This document shows positions 15,024 to 24,630 of a DNA stretch of 47,247 nt, piece by piece; position 1 is the stretch's first letter; each line of letters begins with the position of its first letter. The translations under genes were made by a program, and so were the position numbers. The DNA is taken from positions 1-47,247 of the forward strand of contig CALKGG010000117.1 in assembly GCA_938084885.1 (NCBI GenBank), written 5' to 3'. A model generated the notes under the pieces. It was given only the letters and a program-made list of their open reading frames with translations. It was not told the origin of the DNA and did no database searches. This stretch comes from an uncultured Acidimicrobiales bacterium (GTDB lineage Bacteria > Actinomycetota > Acidimicrobiia > Acidimicrobiales > SHLQ01).

Positions 15024-16496
15024 ATGTCTTGGTGGTTGTGGATCATCGTCGTTGTTGCGGTCGGCCTTGTTGGCGTCACCATCCACGACCTCACGCAACG
15101 CAAGCACGCAATCCTGCGCAACTTTCCAGTCATAGGCCACTTGCGGTATCTGATCGAGAAGATCGGCCCTGAACTTCGCCAGTACGTTGTTGCCGACAAC
15201 GACGAAGAGCTGCCGTTTAGTCGAGATCAGCGGCGGTTCATCTACGCCTCGGCCAAACAACAGAACGCGTACTTCGGCTTTGGGACCGACAACGACTTCG
15301 ATGTGCCCGGTTATACCTTGTTCCGCCATGCGGCCTTCCCTCACCCGTCGCCACCCGAGCATGAGAGTGATCATCTGCCGATGTTGAAGGTGTTGGGCGA
15401 AGCTCACGGGCGCGAACATGCCTTTACCCCCGAGTCTGCGGTCTACATCTCGGCAATGAGCTTTGGTTCGCTGTCGGCCCCAGCCATCGAAGCGCTCAAT
15501 CGGGGAGCAAAAATTTCGGGCACGTTGCACAACACCGGCGAGGGCGGAATCAGTGAACACCACGCGCATGGCGGTCCGTTAATCCTCCAGCTCGGCACCG
15601 GCTATTTCGGTGCTCGTAACATCGACGGCACGTTCTCGATGGACGCCATGATGGCGTCGTTGGATAAGGCCCCGGTGAAAGCGATCGAGTTCAAGTTGAG
15701 CCAGGGCGCAAAGCCGGGACTGGGCGGAGTGCTGCCGGGCCGGAAGGTCACCCCCGCAATCGCGGCGGCACGAGGCGTCGAGGTTGGCGTGACGGTCAAT
15801 AGCCCAAGCAGCCACCGGTCGTTCACCAACGTTTCCGAGCTGATCGCCTTTACTGAAGAGGTTGGCAACGAGAGCGGTCGACCCGTCGGCATCAAATCCG
15901 CCGTTGGCGAGAAAGCGTTTTGGCGCGAGCTCGCTGAGGCGATGGCAATGACGGGGAAAGGCCCGGACTTCATCACCGTCGACGGTGGCGAGGGAGGTAC
16001 GGGCGCTGCTCCACTTCCCTTCTCCGACCACGTTGCACTGCCTTTTCGACACGGGTTCTCCGAGGTGTACCGCGCGTTTGCTGAGCGAGGGCTTCACGAA
16101 CGTGTCGTGTTCCTCGGTGCTGGAAAGCTGGGCCTCCCGACCGAAGCCATGGTTGCCATGGCAATGGGCGCCGACGGCATTGGTGTTGCCCGAGAGGCCA
16201 TGCTCTCCATTGGCTGCGTGCAAGCGCAGAAGTGTCACGACGATCACTGTCCGACTGGCGTCGCGACACAAAATCGTTGGCTGACTCGAGGCCTCGACCC
16301 GACCGACAAATCAGTCCGTTTCGCCAACTACGTCTCGGCTCTGCGCCACGAGCTCATTCGCCTTTCGAACGCAATGGGTGCCGAGCACCCGGCCTTGGTC
16401 GACCCCGACAATGTGGAGATCCGCCTTGCGACCAACGAGGTCGTCCCCGTGCGAGACTTGTACGGCTATGACCCCAGCTGGCGAATTACCAGCTGA
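15024..16496 (+). CDS. FMN-binding glutamate synthase-like protein
   Basis: 490 aa. An N-terminal membrane helix (about 3-20, WWLWIIVVVAVGLVGVTI) is followed by a GltB-type FMN/TIM-barrel domain: SAMSFGSLSAPAIEALNRGA, NTGEGGISEHH, IEFKLSQGAKPGLGG, FITVDGGEGGTGAAP and MAMGADGIGVAREAM. The 3Fe-4S cysteine motif CVQAQKCHDDHCPTG (about 396-410) is present. There is no amidotransferase domain and no NAD(P)H subunit nearby, so this is the stand-alone, membrane-tethered branch of the family whose reaction is not settled, not classical glutamate synthase. Leaderless ATG. Divergent from pmbA. Confidence 0.92.
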   Translation: MSWWLWIIVVVAVGLVGVTIHDLTQRKHAILRNFPVIGHLRYLIEKIGPELRQYVVADNDEELPFSRDQRRFIYASAKQQNAYFGFGTDNDFDVPGYTLFRHAAFPHPSPPEHESDHLPMLKVLGEAHGREHAFTPESAVYISAMSFGSLSAPAIEALNRGAKISGTLHNTGEGGISEHHAHGGPLILQLGTGYFGARNIDGTFSMDAMMASLDKAPVKAIEFKLSQGAKPGLGGVLPGRKVTPAIAAARGVEVGVTVNSPSSHRSFTNVSELIAFTEEVGNESGRPVGIKSAVGEKAFWRELAEAMAMTGKGPDFITVDGGEGGTGAAPLPFSDHVALPFRHGFSEVYRAFAERGLHERVVFLGAGKLGLPTEAMVAMAMGADGIGVAREAMLSIGCVQAQKCHDDHCPTGVATQNRWLTRGLDPTDKSVRFANYVSALRHELIRLSNAMGAEHPALVDPDNVEIRLATNEVVPVRDLYGYDPSWRITS

Positions 16497-16523
16497 GGTT
16501 GCCGCCTCGACTAGAGCCGAACC

Positions 16524-18605
16524 CTACGAGAGTTCGATTCGTACGTACTCGGTGCGATCTGAGCCATTCTCCCAGGCCTGCAACGCCTCGATCTCGGCGT
16601 CGGTGGGTTCGCGACCCTCAGACTCGAATGCAAGCAGTTCTTGGGGCGGTTCTCCGTAGGTCATGAGCGAGAAGATTGCCTCGTCATCACCAACAGCGAG
16701 CGGTTGCACACTCGTCTCGGGAGCAATGGTCGACAGCGATTCGTTCTGCAATGGTGTCCAGGTGCTGCCGTCGATCGAGAAGTGCAGAGCAGTTCCTCGC
16801 GCTGGTTCGACGTAGAGCTCGGCTTCGGCCGGTGCAATTTCTTCGAACGCCGCGTTCCAGTCGTCCTCGGTGAAGGTGACAAGGTCAGCTCCGTCCTCAG
16901 GATCAAGGAACGTGAGAGTGCCCGAGATCGGATTCTGGCGGACCCCATCGAAGCCGCTAAACATCTCTTCTTCAGACACCGTGTAGATGACGGTGCCATT
17001 GGCCGTCGAGAAGATCGCGTCACCGCCGTTGGAGTTCATTTCCAAGACGTAGCCATCACGTTCGAGGACGATGGTTGGCAACTCGACATCAGGTCGGTCG
17101 GTCGGGAACGGTTCGATGGTTCCTTGGGTAAATGCGACGATGCCCGCATCGCCGGCGACGAACTGCGTGTACGAATCAAACAGCGCTGAGTCGACCGACG
17201 TGGTCGTCCAGCTCTCGGCTCCGTTGGTAGAGACGAAGTGCGTGTTTCCACCATCGTCGCTGTAGCCAGTAAAGAACAGGAGATCCCCGAGGGCTTGCAG
17301 CTGCCCACCTTGGGTACCGCCAGGAGCGCTGACCTCGGTCCACGACGTTCCATCGAGCGACGTGAGGATGGTTGCGGTGCTCCCGTTGGTCTCGTTGTGT
17401 GACTCTGCGCTGACAAAGAGGCCTGCGTTGGTCTGCACGAGCGCCCCGTAGTATCGATCCGAGTCGAGCGTGGCGACCTCAGCGAACGGTCCAGTGATGG
17501 GGCCAGCGAGCACCGATGTTGTCATGTTGCCACCATCTGGGCCCTCAAAGACGTTCGAGAGCTGTCCGTGGAGCGGATCTCCGGGCTCGATCGTTGCAAC
17601 GACCTCAAATCCGGGACCACCCCAGAGAAGCTCGAGCTGCAGTTCGATTTCGTTACGCTCTTCGTCTGTCGTCGCGGCATCGTATTTGTCAGCGAGCGCC
17701 TGAATGTCTTCTTCGGATGGCTCGGAGTAGTCCTGTTCGTCGAAGTCGCACACTTGGATCTGCAAGGCATTGCTTGGGCCCTCGGTGCCAAACCCGCAGA
17801 ACATCTCGGCCTGATCGCCGCTGAGGATGCCGGCGTCGACCAAGATCTGGACCGGATCCGGCCCGTTGTTGTAGGTCGTTTGGATGAAGACCGCTTGTCC
17901 GTCACGCACGGCGAATCCGGAGATTCCGGCCTCGCCGGCGTCACCAGCGGTTGGCAGCGCCGTCGACGTCCACGAGATACCGTCCGCTGACGTCACGACA
18001 AACGACGTCGCGCCACCTCGATTTCCGTCGTGTACATCGAGGAGCGCAGCGTAGGTGCCATCGTCGAATGCGAGCGAGCGAAGGTACCCATCGCCGTCGA
18101 GTCCCGAAACGGGTGAGTCAGTCCACGTAAGCCCGTCGGTGGAGGTCCGCAACGCCCAACCGTTTCCGACATTTGCGAGCGACGCGAAGCGTTCACCGTC
18201 GAACACTGTCGTCGACGTCGAGGATCCACCGAAGGCAATCTCGGAATCCATCATGGCTTCAGACTCTTCGAAGACTGCGTCAGCAGCATCGTCGCCGAAG
18301 TCGAATGTTAGCGCCTCGTTGCTCGCCAGTTCGGCGGTTTCGTCATCGATCGCTGCGGTGTCGGCTTCGTCGACTGGCTCACCGGCGGGTTCTTCAGCGG
18401 CTTGCGCCGCATCGACTTCGGATTCGCCGTTTGACATGGCATAGGCCCCGACGCCGAGTGCAAGAACGAGTATTCCCGCTCCGGCGATCAACCCCCATGG
18501 CGGCTTCGATCCGTGTGGCGACTCGCCAAGCTGCACGTCGACCTCGGAGAACGGTTCCACTGCGTCCGCTGTGGTGTCGCCAATTGATTGATCCTCGCCT
18601 GCCAT
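16524..18605 (-). CDS. large anchored protein with sialidase/BNR-like repeats
   Basis: 693 aa. An N-terminal cytoplasmic stretch is followed by one membrane helix (about 37-57, GLIAGAGILVLALGVGAYAM), a very acidic Ala/Glu/Asp linker (about 60-110), then a long extracytoplasmic region. Repeated short motifs resemble BNR/Asp-box strands: STDGLTWTD, SADGISWTS, SLDGTSWTE, TNGAESWTT and SIDGSTWTP, suggesting a beta-propeller fold. No sialidase catalytic residues were recognised, so a binding or sensing role is more likely than an enzyme. ATG 18605 is preferred since GAGAGG lies 7 nt upstream. Convergent with the glutamate-synthase-like gene (27 bp). Function unknown. Confidence 0.75.
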   Translation of the reverse strand: MAGEDQSIGDTTADAVEPFSEVDVQLGESPHGSKPPWGLIAGAGILVLALGVGAYAMSNGESEVDAAQAAEEPAGEPVDEADTAAIDDETAELASNEALTFDFGDDAADAVFEESEAMMDSEIAFGGSSTSTTVFDGERFASLANVGNGWALRTSTDGLTWTDSPVSGLDGDGYLRSLAFDDGTYAALLDVHDGNRGGATSFVVTSADGISWTSTALPTAGDAGEAGISGFAVRDGQAVFIQTTYNNGPDPVQILVDAGILSGDQAEMFCGFGTEGPSNALQIQVCDFDEQDYSEPSEEDIQALADKYDAATTDEERNEIELQLELLWGGPGFEVVATIEPGDPLHGQLSNVFEGPDGGNMTTSVLAGPITGPFAEVATLDSDRYYGALVQTNAGLFVSAESHNETNGSTATILTSLDGTSWTEVSAPGGTQGGQLQALGDLLFFTGYSDDGGNTHFVSTNGAESWTTTSVDSALFDSYTQFVAGDAGIVAFTQGTIEPFPTDRPDVELPTIVLERDGYVLEMNSNGGDAIFSTANGTVIYTVSEEEMFSGFDGVRQNPISGTLTFLDPEDGADLVTFTEDDWNAAFEEIAPAEAELYVEPARGTALHFSIDGSTWTPLQNESLSTIAPETSVQPLAVGDDEAIFSLMTYGEPPQELLAFESEGREPTDAEIEALQAWENGSDRTEYVRIELS

Positions 18606-18734
18606 GTCCAAACCTCTCAAGTGCGTTGTGTCATCGAAACTTCGTGTAGAGCTACGACGTTGTCTTCGACCATCTGGTTCCCACAGTAGAGAAGAAATTT
18701 CTCGCGAGATAGGGGAGCATGCCCCAGAACGCCC

Positions 18735-21329
18735 TTACCGCATGCGACGGCGACGTCCCAATGGTGTTGCCGAATTCGTCGCAAGCGAAGCCACAAGGGC
18801 GGTCCATCCCGTTTGATGACTCGCGCCGAGACCACGGCCCGTATCGCCATGGAAATACTCGTGAAAGAGCAACCGGTCGTGCCACGCACCACCCTGTGCA
18901 TAAAGCGGATGCTCGGGCATCGACGGACGTCGACCCAGCTCGGAATCGGCCTCAAAGAGCCTCACGAGCCGGTTGCCGAGCTCGTCAGCTACGTCGGCAA
19001 CAGGGATCTTTTTGCCAGACCCGCTCGGGAATTCGACCATGATCTGTTCGTCAGGCCAGTGAGCGAATCGGCGCAACGACTCGATCAGCAAATAGTTGAG
19101 CGGGAACCACACGGGACCGCGCCAGTTCGAGTTCCCTCCGAACAGCGAGCTCTCCGACTCGCCTGGCTCATAGTGGACCGAGAAGTCTTGGCCGCCAAGT
19201 GACAGCGTGTAGGGCTCTTCGCCGTGGGCCTTCGACATGCCGCGCAAACCAAAGTCAGACAAAAACTCGTCCTGATCGAGCGCGATTTCGAGGAGGCGTA
19301 CAAGACGTTCCGGGCTCACCAGAGACAACAAGATGTCGCCCTTGTCATTCTCCCAGATGTGCTTGGCGTGCTGCGGCTTGTTTTCACGAAACCACTCGAA
19401 ATGGCTTCGGAAGTTCGGGAGCTCCTCGAGTTGTTGCGCCGAGATGACCCGTGTCGCAAAGATTGGAATGAGTCCGACCATCGACCGGAGCGTGATCGGC
19501 GTGTCGTTTCCGCCGTCGCGGAACATGTCGTAGTAGAAGCCATCCTCTTCGTTCCACAGGTCGTGCTCGTCCATCGACGTTGAGATGTAGGCGAAGTGCT
19601 CGACGAACTTGGTGGCGATGTCTTCGTAGGTGTCGCGGTCCTTGCTCAACCGAAGGGCAATGTCGAGCAGGTCGAGGGCGAACATCCCCATCCAACCCGT
19701 GGCGTCGGCTTGTTCGAGCCGTCCATGGCCAAGTCCCTCCGAACGATTGAACGGACCAATGTTGTCGAGCCCAAGGAACCCGCCGTCGAAGATGTTGTTG
19801 CCGTCGACATCGCGCCGGTTCACCCACCACGTGAAGTTCAACATCAGTTTGTGCATGATGCGTTCGAGAAAGTCGGTGTCCCATCCCCCGTCGAGCTCGA
19901 AGACTCTGAGCGCAGCCCATGCCTGCACGGGCGGGTTGACGTCACTGAAGCTCCACTCGTAGGCGGGGAGCTGACCGTTCGGGTGCTGGTACCACTCGCG
20001 GCCGAGCAAGATGAGCTGACCTTTCGCGAACGTCGGGTCGATGAGCGTGAACGGCAGGCAATGGAAGGCCGAATCCCATGCGGCATACCAGGGGTATTCC
20101 CACGTATCGGGCATGGCAATGACGTCGGCGTTGTTGAGGTGACGCCAGCGAGTGTTTCGTCCGTGGAGTCGGCTCGATGGTGGAGGTGCCGACGACGGGT
20201 CGCCTTCGAGCCACATGTCGACGTCGAAGTGATACCACTGTTTCGAGTAGCTGAGCCCGGCGAGTGCTTGTCGGATGATTTTCTTGCGATCGGCGGATGC
20301 ACCGTCGGGATAGATCAATCCATAGAACTCGTCGGCATCACTTCGGCGTTGCTCGATGATTGGGCCGACCTCGTCGAGGGGCCGCGCCTCGGGGGCGAGC
20401 CGAAGCTGCACCGTGACCGATGCTCCGGGTTCAACGCTGAACTGATGCCACACTGCGGCTTTTGTCCCCGTCTTGTCGGGATTGACCGTGGGTGCGCCGG
20501 AAATGACGTGGTCGTTGATACCGCATTTCGGGTAGGGCGTCGATGCGGGTTCATCGTGCACGAGGGGCCGGTTGGTCTCGTTTTCACAAACAATGACCGT
20601 GCCGCCTTCAGTCACGTTGAGAACCAGCTGCCCCTCGAGCTCCTCGTCGAGAACGATCGTGCCATTGCTGGCCTCGTGCAGTTGTGGTTTCTTCCCGTCG
20701 TTACGCCCCCAGCTCCAACGGTTTCGGAACCAGATCGACGGAAGTATGTGCAACGTGTCGGTCTCGCTGGAGGTATTCGTGGCGGTGATCTCCATCACCA
20801 GATCGTCGACGTCGACCTTCGCGTGGGTTACCTCGATATCCCACCAGCCGTCGTCGAAGATGCCCGTGTCGAGCAGCTCGTATTCTCGTTCGAGCCGGTT
20901 ACGTCGACCGTTCTCGGTTCGAAGCTCGTCGTAAGGAAACTCCATGCGAGGGTAGGCGTAGGCAGCGCGGCCATAGGAGTGTGTGGGCGTCGAATCGAGA
21001 TACCACCACTCCTCTTTCACGTCCTCGGCATGGTTGCCTTCGTGACCGTTTAGACCAAAGAGGCGTTCCTTGAGATGCGGATCGCGTCCATTCCACAGGA
21101 CGAGTCCGAGGCACCACCGCTGATGCCTGTCGCACACGCCAAACAGTCCGTCTTCGTTCCACCGATACGCCCGACTTCTGGCGTTGTCATAGGTAAACGA
21201 ACTCCATGCGTCTCCGTTGTCTGAGTAGTCCTCTCGGACGGTGCCCCACGCGCGTTCAGCAACGTAGGGACCCCAGTTTGTCCAGGCGTCATAGTCTTCG
21301 AGGAGACGCTTTTCTTCAGCGGAAGTCAT
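18735..21329 (-). CDS. GH63/MGH1-like glycoside hydrolase (glucosidase)
   Basis: 864 aa, cytoplasmic by lack of a signal peptide. N-terminal beta-sandwich region (about 1-370; WGTVREDYSDNGDAW, then YELLDTGIFDDGWWDIEV) followed by an (alpha/alpha)6 barrel. The barrel carries WYAAWDSAFHCLPF (Asp near 418, a candidate general acid), LPAYEWSFSDVNPPVQAWA, RLEQADATGWMGMF and NWRGPVWFPLNYLLIESL. The pattern is that of bacterial GH63-type glucosidases, the family that includes mannosylglycerate and glucosylglycerate hydrolases, but this protein is about twice their length, so substrate is open. AGGTG lies 5 nt before ATG. Its possible link with the GpgS-like and GH13_18 genes is discussed in the findings. 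Confidence 0.85.
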   Translation of the reverse strand: MTSAEEKRLLEDYDAWTNWGPYVAERAWGTVREDYSDNGDAWSSFTYDNARSRAYRWNEDGLFGVCDRHQRWCLGLVLWNGRDPHLKERLFGLNGHEGNHAEDVKEEWWYLDSTPTHSYGRAAYAYPRMEFPYDELRTENGRRNRLEREYELLDTGIFDDGWWDIEVTHAKVDVDDLVMEITATNTSSETDTLHILPSIWFRNRWSWGRNDGKKPQLHEASNGTIVLDEELEGQLVLNVTEGGTVIVCENETNRPLVHDEPASTPYPKCGINDHVISGAPTVNPDKTGTKAAVWHQFSVEPGASVTVQLRLAPEARPLDEVGPIIEQRRSDADEFYGLIYPDGASADRKKIIRQALAGLSYSKQWYHFDVDMWLEGDPSSAPPPSSRLHGRNTRWRHLNNADVIAMPDTWEYPWYAAWDSAFHCLPFTLIDPTFAKGQLILLGREWYQHPNGQLPAYEWSFSDVNPPVQAWAALRVFELDGGWDTDFLERIMHKLMLNFTWWVNRRDVDGNNIFDGGFLGLDNIGPFNRSEGLGHGRLEQADATGWMGMFALDLLDIALRLSKDRDTYEDIATKFVEHFAYISTSMDEHDLWNEEDGFYYDMFRDGGNDTPITLRSMVGLIPIFATRVISAQQLEELPNFRSHFEWFRENKPQHAKHIWENDKGDILLSLVSPERLVRLLEIALDQDEFLSDFGLRGMSKAHGEEPYTLSLGGQDFSVHYEPGESESSLFGGNSNWRGPVWFPLNYLLIESLRRFAHWPDEQIMVEFPSGSGKKIPVADVADELGNRLVRLFEADSELGRRPSMPEHPLYAQGGAWHDRLLFHEYFHGDTGRGLGASHQTGWTALVASLATNSATPLGRRRRMR

Positions 21330-21418
21330 GATTCACCTGGGTTGCCTACGCCGAGAAGACTACGCGACCAATGCGCCCGACCCGAACCTCTTGGACCAGT
21401 CTTACGTCTCGCCGATCG

Positions 21419-22633
21419 CTACTCGGCGTTAATGCGATCGATCGTTGGCGATTCGATCGGCTCGATAACCATCGATGCAGCATGTGCGCCCGTCGAATCG
21501 GGTTGGTCACACGTCGCCAGCATTTCAGCCAACGCGTCGGCTTCGGCTGGTGAGACTCGTAGTTCCCATCGGGCTTTGACCGAAACCCAGTCGACTGCGT
21601 AGCCGCACCACGAGGCTTGGTTGCTCGGACGCCAGATGTCGGGAGCCGAACCTCGAGGGTTGTGGCCGCTGTTGGCGGCCAAGATGACCATCGTTGCGGG
21701 GTGACTGGTGTCGTTCAAGAAGAGGTTGCGGGTGGCTGGTGTCCATTCGGATCCACCGGAGAGGTGCACATTTTCGATCGGGATAAGCGAGCGAACTTCG
21801 GCGTCGATTGTCCGGGTTAGGTCGGTACCGAGGTAGAGGTCGGTCCAACGTCCTTCCGACGCAACACATTGGAGATTGTCTGCCCAGGTGATGGGCACTG
21901 TCGAGCGAGCAACGAGAACTCGCTCGGCACTATCGAGACATCCCTCTGTCGAAGCAACCCAGAGCTCTTCGTCAAAGCTCGAAAGATCTTGCTCGACCGA
22001 TTGCACCTCGAGCGCTCCGAGCTGAGAAATTGCGTTGGCGGGAGCGGATTGCCGCGCTGCTTGCCGTCGCTGCTCGCGCACTGCGTCGGTCTCTGCGGCA
22101 AAGACGACCTCGGGCGGGGAGGTCACCTCGGACGGTGTTGTTCCTTGCTCGGCTGCGCCGGCGCGCGATTGCAGAACGATCGCGGCAACCAGAAGGAGTA
22201 CCGCGACACCAATCGCTCCCCCGACGAGCAGCATTGCCCGGATGTCGGCGTTGGCCTGCGTCGATCGACGCTGCGACAACGCGGCATTCTTGGTCGTGGA
22301 TGCATTCGATGTTTCGTGCACATCAGGCTGCGCCTGATAGCGGGACATGGCGAGCGGGGGCCGGCCCGCGGTTTCAGCAATCGGCCGGGAGCGACCTCGA
22401 GCTTTCTCGATGCCATCGTTCTCGATGTCATCGTCAGAAAGGTCGTGACCGGTTCGAAGATCGATGACGTCTTCGGGTGGTTGCCAGCGACCGTTCGCGT
22501 CGCGCTGCCACCCATCGATGGGCGGGTAGTCCTCAGGCCACTCTTCGGGTGAACGCCACACGCCATCGACGTCCATCCACCATCCAGCTCCACTCCGCCG
22601 GTTTTGTTGTTGTGACATATCTCCAGCAATCAC
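21419..22633 (-). CDS. membrane protein with WW-like repeats and a degenerate DUF1524/HNH-like domain
   Basis: 404 aa. The N-terminus has two short Trp-rich motifs (GWWMDVDGVWRSPEEWP and GWQRDANGRWQPPED), a charged linker, a membrane helix (about 137-157, MLLVGGAIGVAVLLLVAAIV) and an exported C-terminal domain (about 258-395). The latter follows the secreted DUF1524/GmrSD-C nuclease pattern: GRWTDLYLG, SGGSEWTPATRNLFLND, WRPSNQASWCGYAVDWVSVK and a final LAEMLATC. Where active members have Asp-His-Val-Val-Pro, this protein reads RSLIPIEN, so the catalytic His is replaced by Ser. I infer a non-catalytic binding protein on the cell surface. GTG 22633 is used; ATG 22618 is possible but its GGAG is too close. 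Confidence 0.65.
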   Translation of the reverse strand: MIAGDMSQQQNRRSGAGWWMDVDGVWRSPEEWPEDYPPIDGWQRDANGRWQPPEDVIDLRTGHDLSDDDIENDGIEKARGRSRPIAETAGRPPLAMSRYQAQPDVHETSNASTTKNAALSQRRSTQANADIRAMLLVGGAIGVAVLLLVAAIVLQSRAGAAEQGTTPSEVTSPPEVVFAAETDAVREQRRQAARQSAPANAISQLGALEVQSVEQDLSSFDEELWVASTEGCLDSAERVLVARSTVPITWADNLQCVASEGRWTDLYLGTDLTRTIDAEVRSLIPIENVHLSGGSEWTPATRNLFLNDTSHPATMVILAANSGHNPRGSAPDIWRPSNQASWCGYAVDWVSVKARWELRVSPAEADALAEMLATCDQPDSTGAHAASMVIEPIESPTIDRINAE

Positions 22634-22940
22634 AATCGAATTCCATCCGCTTCACGACCCGCCTGGTCGTTTACAAACGCAGTCTTTCATTGGTGATTCG
22701 CGGTTTACAAGTCCCAATTCTTCGACCATCACGTTGAGAGCCACAGAGCGGCTACATAGTCACGTTGTGTGGCAATATTTGGCCACTGTGGTATCAATCA
22801 CACGATACGTCGGGCTTTCGACAAGAACATGCTACTAGTGGCGGCGCGCTGGCGGGATGTTTTGCCTTGGCAATCACCACGCCAGCAAGGTTCGTGTGTC
22901 CGGCGTTGGAGCGCTCAGAAACAAGCGCGAAACTAGACCC
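22634..22940. promoter_or_regulatory. 307-bp divergent intergenic region
   Basis: No gene is visible. GTTTACAA occurs twice (22669-22676, 22703-22710; 34 bp apart), the first within CGTTTACAAACG, a short imperfect palindrome. The region must hold the promoters of the minus-strand nuclease-like gene and the plus-strand PPOX-like gene, but no clear -10/-35 pair stands out. Confidence 0.35.
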
Positions 22941-23315
22941 ATGAGCCACGCTGTACGTCCAGAAGATCTGCACACTATCGCAACCCCCTACGGCAGCACA
23001 CCATTTCTGCTCTACGTTGGCTCGAGCGGAACCGCGCGGGTCAATCACGTCTCGGTCCAGCTCGCCGAGGGCAGCGCCCACGTACACGTGACCGGATTCG
23101 GCCGCGGGATCCCGTCGATCCTCTCGGACGATCTCGTCATGTCACTCTTGTGGCCACCGCACGAAGATGACGGCTTCAGCCTGATTGCCGACGGAACCGG
23201 CGTGCTCGAACCACGCGAACCCGACGCAACGAACAGCGACGCACGATTGATCCTCACCATTACAAACGCCGTCCTCCATCGCCCGGCTCCCACGAGCGGC
23301 CCGGCAACGTGTTGA
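22941..23315 (+). CDS. PPOX-like split-barrel flavin/cofactor-binding protein
   Basis: 124 aa. The pattern TPFLLYVGSSGTARVNHVSV followed by LSDDLVMSLLWPPHEDDG, FSLIADGTGVL and ARLILTITNAVLHRP matches small pyridoxamine-5'-phosphate-oxidase-like split-barrel proteins common in Actinobacteria, which bind FMN, F420 or haem. Specific cofactor residues cannot be assigned. ATG 22941 begins the recognisable domain; an upstream in-frame start at 22857 adds residues with no family character. Its last codons overlap the GTG of the next gene by 7 nt (GTGTTGA), so the two are translationally coupled. Confidence 0.7.
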   Translation: MSHAVRPEDLHTIATPYGSTPFLLYVGSSGTARVNHVSVQLAEGSAHVHVTGFGRGIPSILSDDLVMSLLWPPHEDDGFSLIADGTGVLEPREPDATNSDARLILTITNAVLHRPAPTSGPATC

Positions 23316-24580
23316 CCGCGCCTGGCTGGTTCGCGCGTCTTGTCTGCGTTCTCAGTTTGGCGGCTACGGCGTGCACCAGCTCTGCTGACAATGCCATCCC
23401 GGCGGAAACAACGACGACCACGATCGTCGAAACCGCAGTGGAACGTCCAACAACTATCCGCATCGGAATCGCCATGAACAGCACTGCCCCGACAGCCGAT
23501 GTTGATGAGCAGATTGCGGCGATCCTCACCGAAGCCGCCGAGACCGCCACCGAGTCGTCGGGAATCAGCATCGAGCTACGGCAGGTCATGATCGAGAGTC
23601 CCGGCCAAGCCGAGGGCACAATTCTTTCGCTTATCAACGATGGCGTAAGTGTCATCATTACCGGCTGTGACGATGCAACGATCCCCGCCGTCGTCCAAGC
23701 CGCAACGGCCAACGAACTCCTTGCCCTCACTGGCTGTGTCTCGCTGCCGCGACCCGACATTGGCCGTCTCGCCGCCGAGATCGACAGCGAGCTCTTCATC
23801 GACCTCTCCAACCTTGCCGACAATGCAACAGCAATCGCGAACCATGCTGCGTCGTCTGATTTTGCTTCGGTGGGTGTCATTCGATCGAACTTGTTTCCCG
23901 ACGTTGAACGCACATGCATCGATCTCCAGAACGAAGTCGCAAACCCAAGCAATGATGCGCTAGCGCAAACAGATACCGGACAAGTTCCACCCGGCACGGT
24001 TCGGGTTGGTGCAGAGATCATCTTCACCGAACTCGTCGATGCACCCGGTGATGTGGCGACCGACCTGCTTGGGTCATTGGGCGAAGCCGACCTCGATGCA
24101 GTTGTGATCTGTGCACTCCCTCCAACCGTTGGAGACGTCGTATCTGCCCTACGGGAATCCGGGTTCGATCAACCCGTCATCGTCCCGTGGTACGGCGATG
24201 CCCAGGTCTGGGAATCGGACACGACAAACGTCTTCGTCATCACCCCGGCGAGCCGCTACGGCGACGACCCGCAGACAGCAACAGCGTCCCTGTTCGATGC
24301 GCTGGTCGCCGACGGCAGAGATCCAAACGCCGTCGATGTGGTGACCGCCGATGCGTTGTCGGTGCTTACTCATGCAGCCGCAAGCGGCGGTTCGGTCGGG
24401 TCTCGCAGTCTTGCCGACACAATCCAATCGGGCGATGCGTTCGAACGTGGTGAGGGTGTGAGCGGACTGTTAGGCCCCGGCAACGAAGAGATTCCGGTCA
24501 GACGGGTCTACCGGGTCATCGAGATCAATGACGGCGAGGCGACGTTCGTGGCCGAGGCAAGCGCGCTCGCAGCGGAGTAG
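23309..24580 (+). CDS. periplasmic-binding-type substrate-binding lipoprotein
   Basis: 423 aa with an exported N-terminus (WFARLVCVLSLAATACTSS); the Cys at about 22 could be lipidated, though Ala at -3 is an unusual lipobox residue. A Thr-rich linker (TTTTTIVET) leads to a type-1 periplasmic-binding fold (about 48-420) like branched-chain amino-acid or amide receptors: IRIGIAMNSTAPTADVDEQ, ILSLINDGVSVIITGCDD and VIVPWYGDAQVWESD. No permease or ATPase gene is adjacent, so it may be an orphan receptor or serve a transporter elsewhere. Coupled to the PPOX-like gene by overlap. The ligand is unknown. Confidence 0.8.
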   Translation: MLTAPGWFARLVCVLSLAATACTSSADNAIPAETTTTTIVETAVERPTTIRIGIAMNSTAPTADVDEQIAAILTEAAETATESSGISIELRQVMIESPGQAEGTILSLINDGVSVIITGCDDATIPAVVQAATANELLALTGCVSLPRPDIGRLAAEIDSELFIDLSNLADNATAIANHAASSDFASVGVIRSNLFPDVERTCIDLQNEVANPSNDALAQTDTGQVPPGTVRVGAEIIFTELVDAPGDVATDLLGSLGEADLDAVVICALPPTVGDVVSALRESGFDQPVIVPWYGDAQVWESDTTNVFVITPASRYGDDPQTATASLFDALVADGRDPNAVDVVTADALSVLTHAAASGGSVGSRSLADTIQSGDAFERGEGVSGLLGPGNEEIPVRRVYRVIEINDGEATFVAEASALAAE

Positions 24581-24630
24581 ACGGCGTTCGGATAGACGCT
24601 GACGTTCGATGGCCCCTGCCGTCGACGAAG

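Noticed and set aside
19596..21053. 485-aa open frame on the plus strand
   Set aside because: Antisense to the GH63-like gene, with no recognisable protein character.
22669..22710. repeated GTTTACAA as an operator pair
   Set aside because: Only 8 bp, AT-rich and in a region where chance repeats are likely; kept as a note in the intergenic entry.
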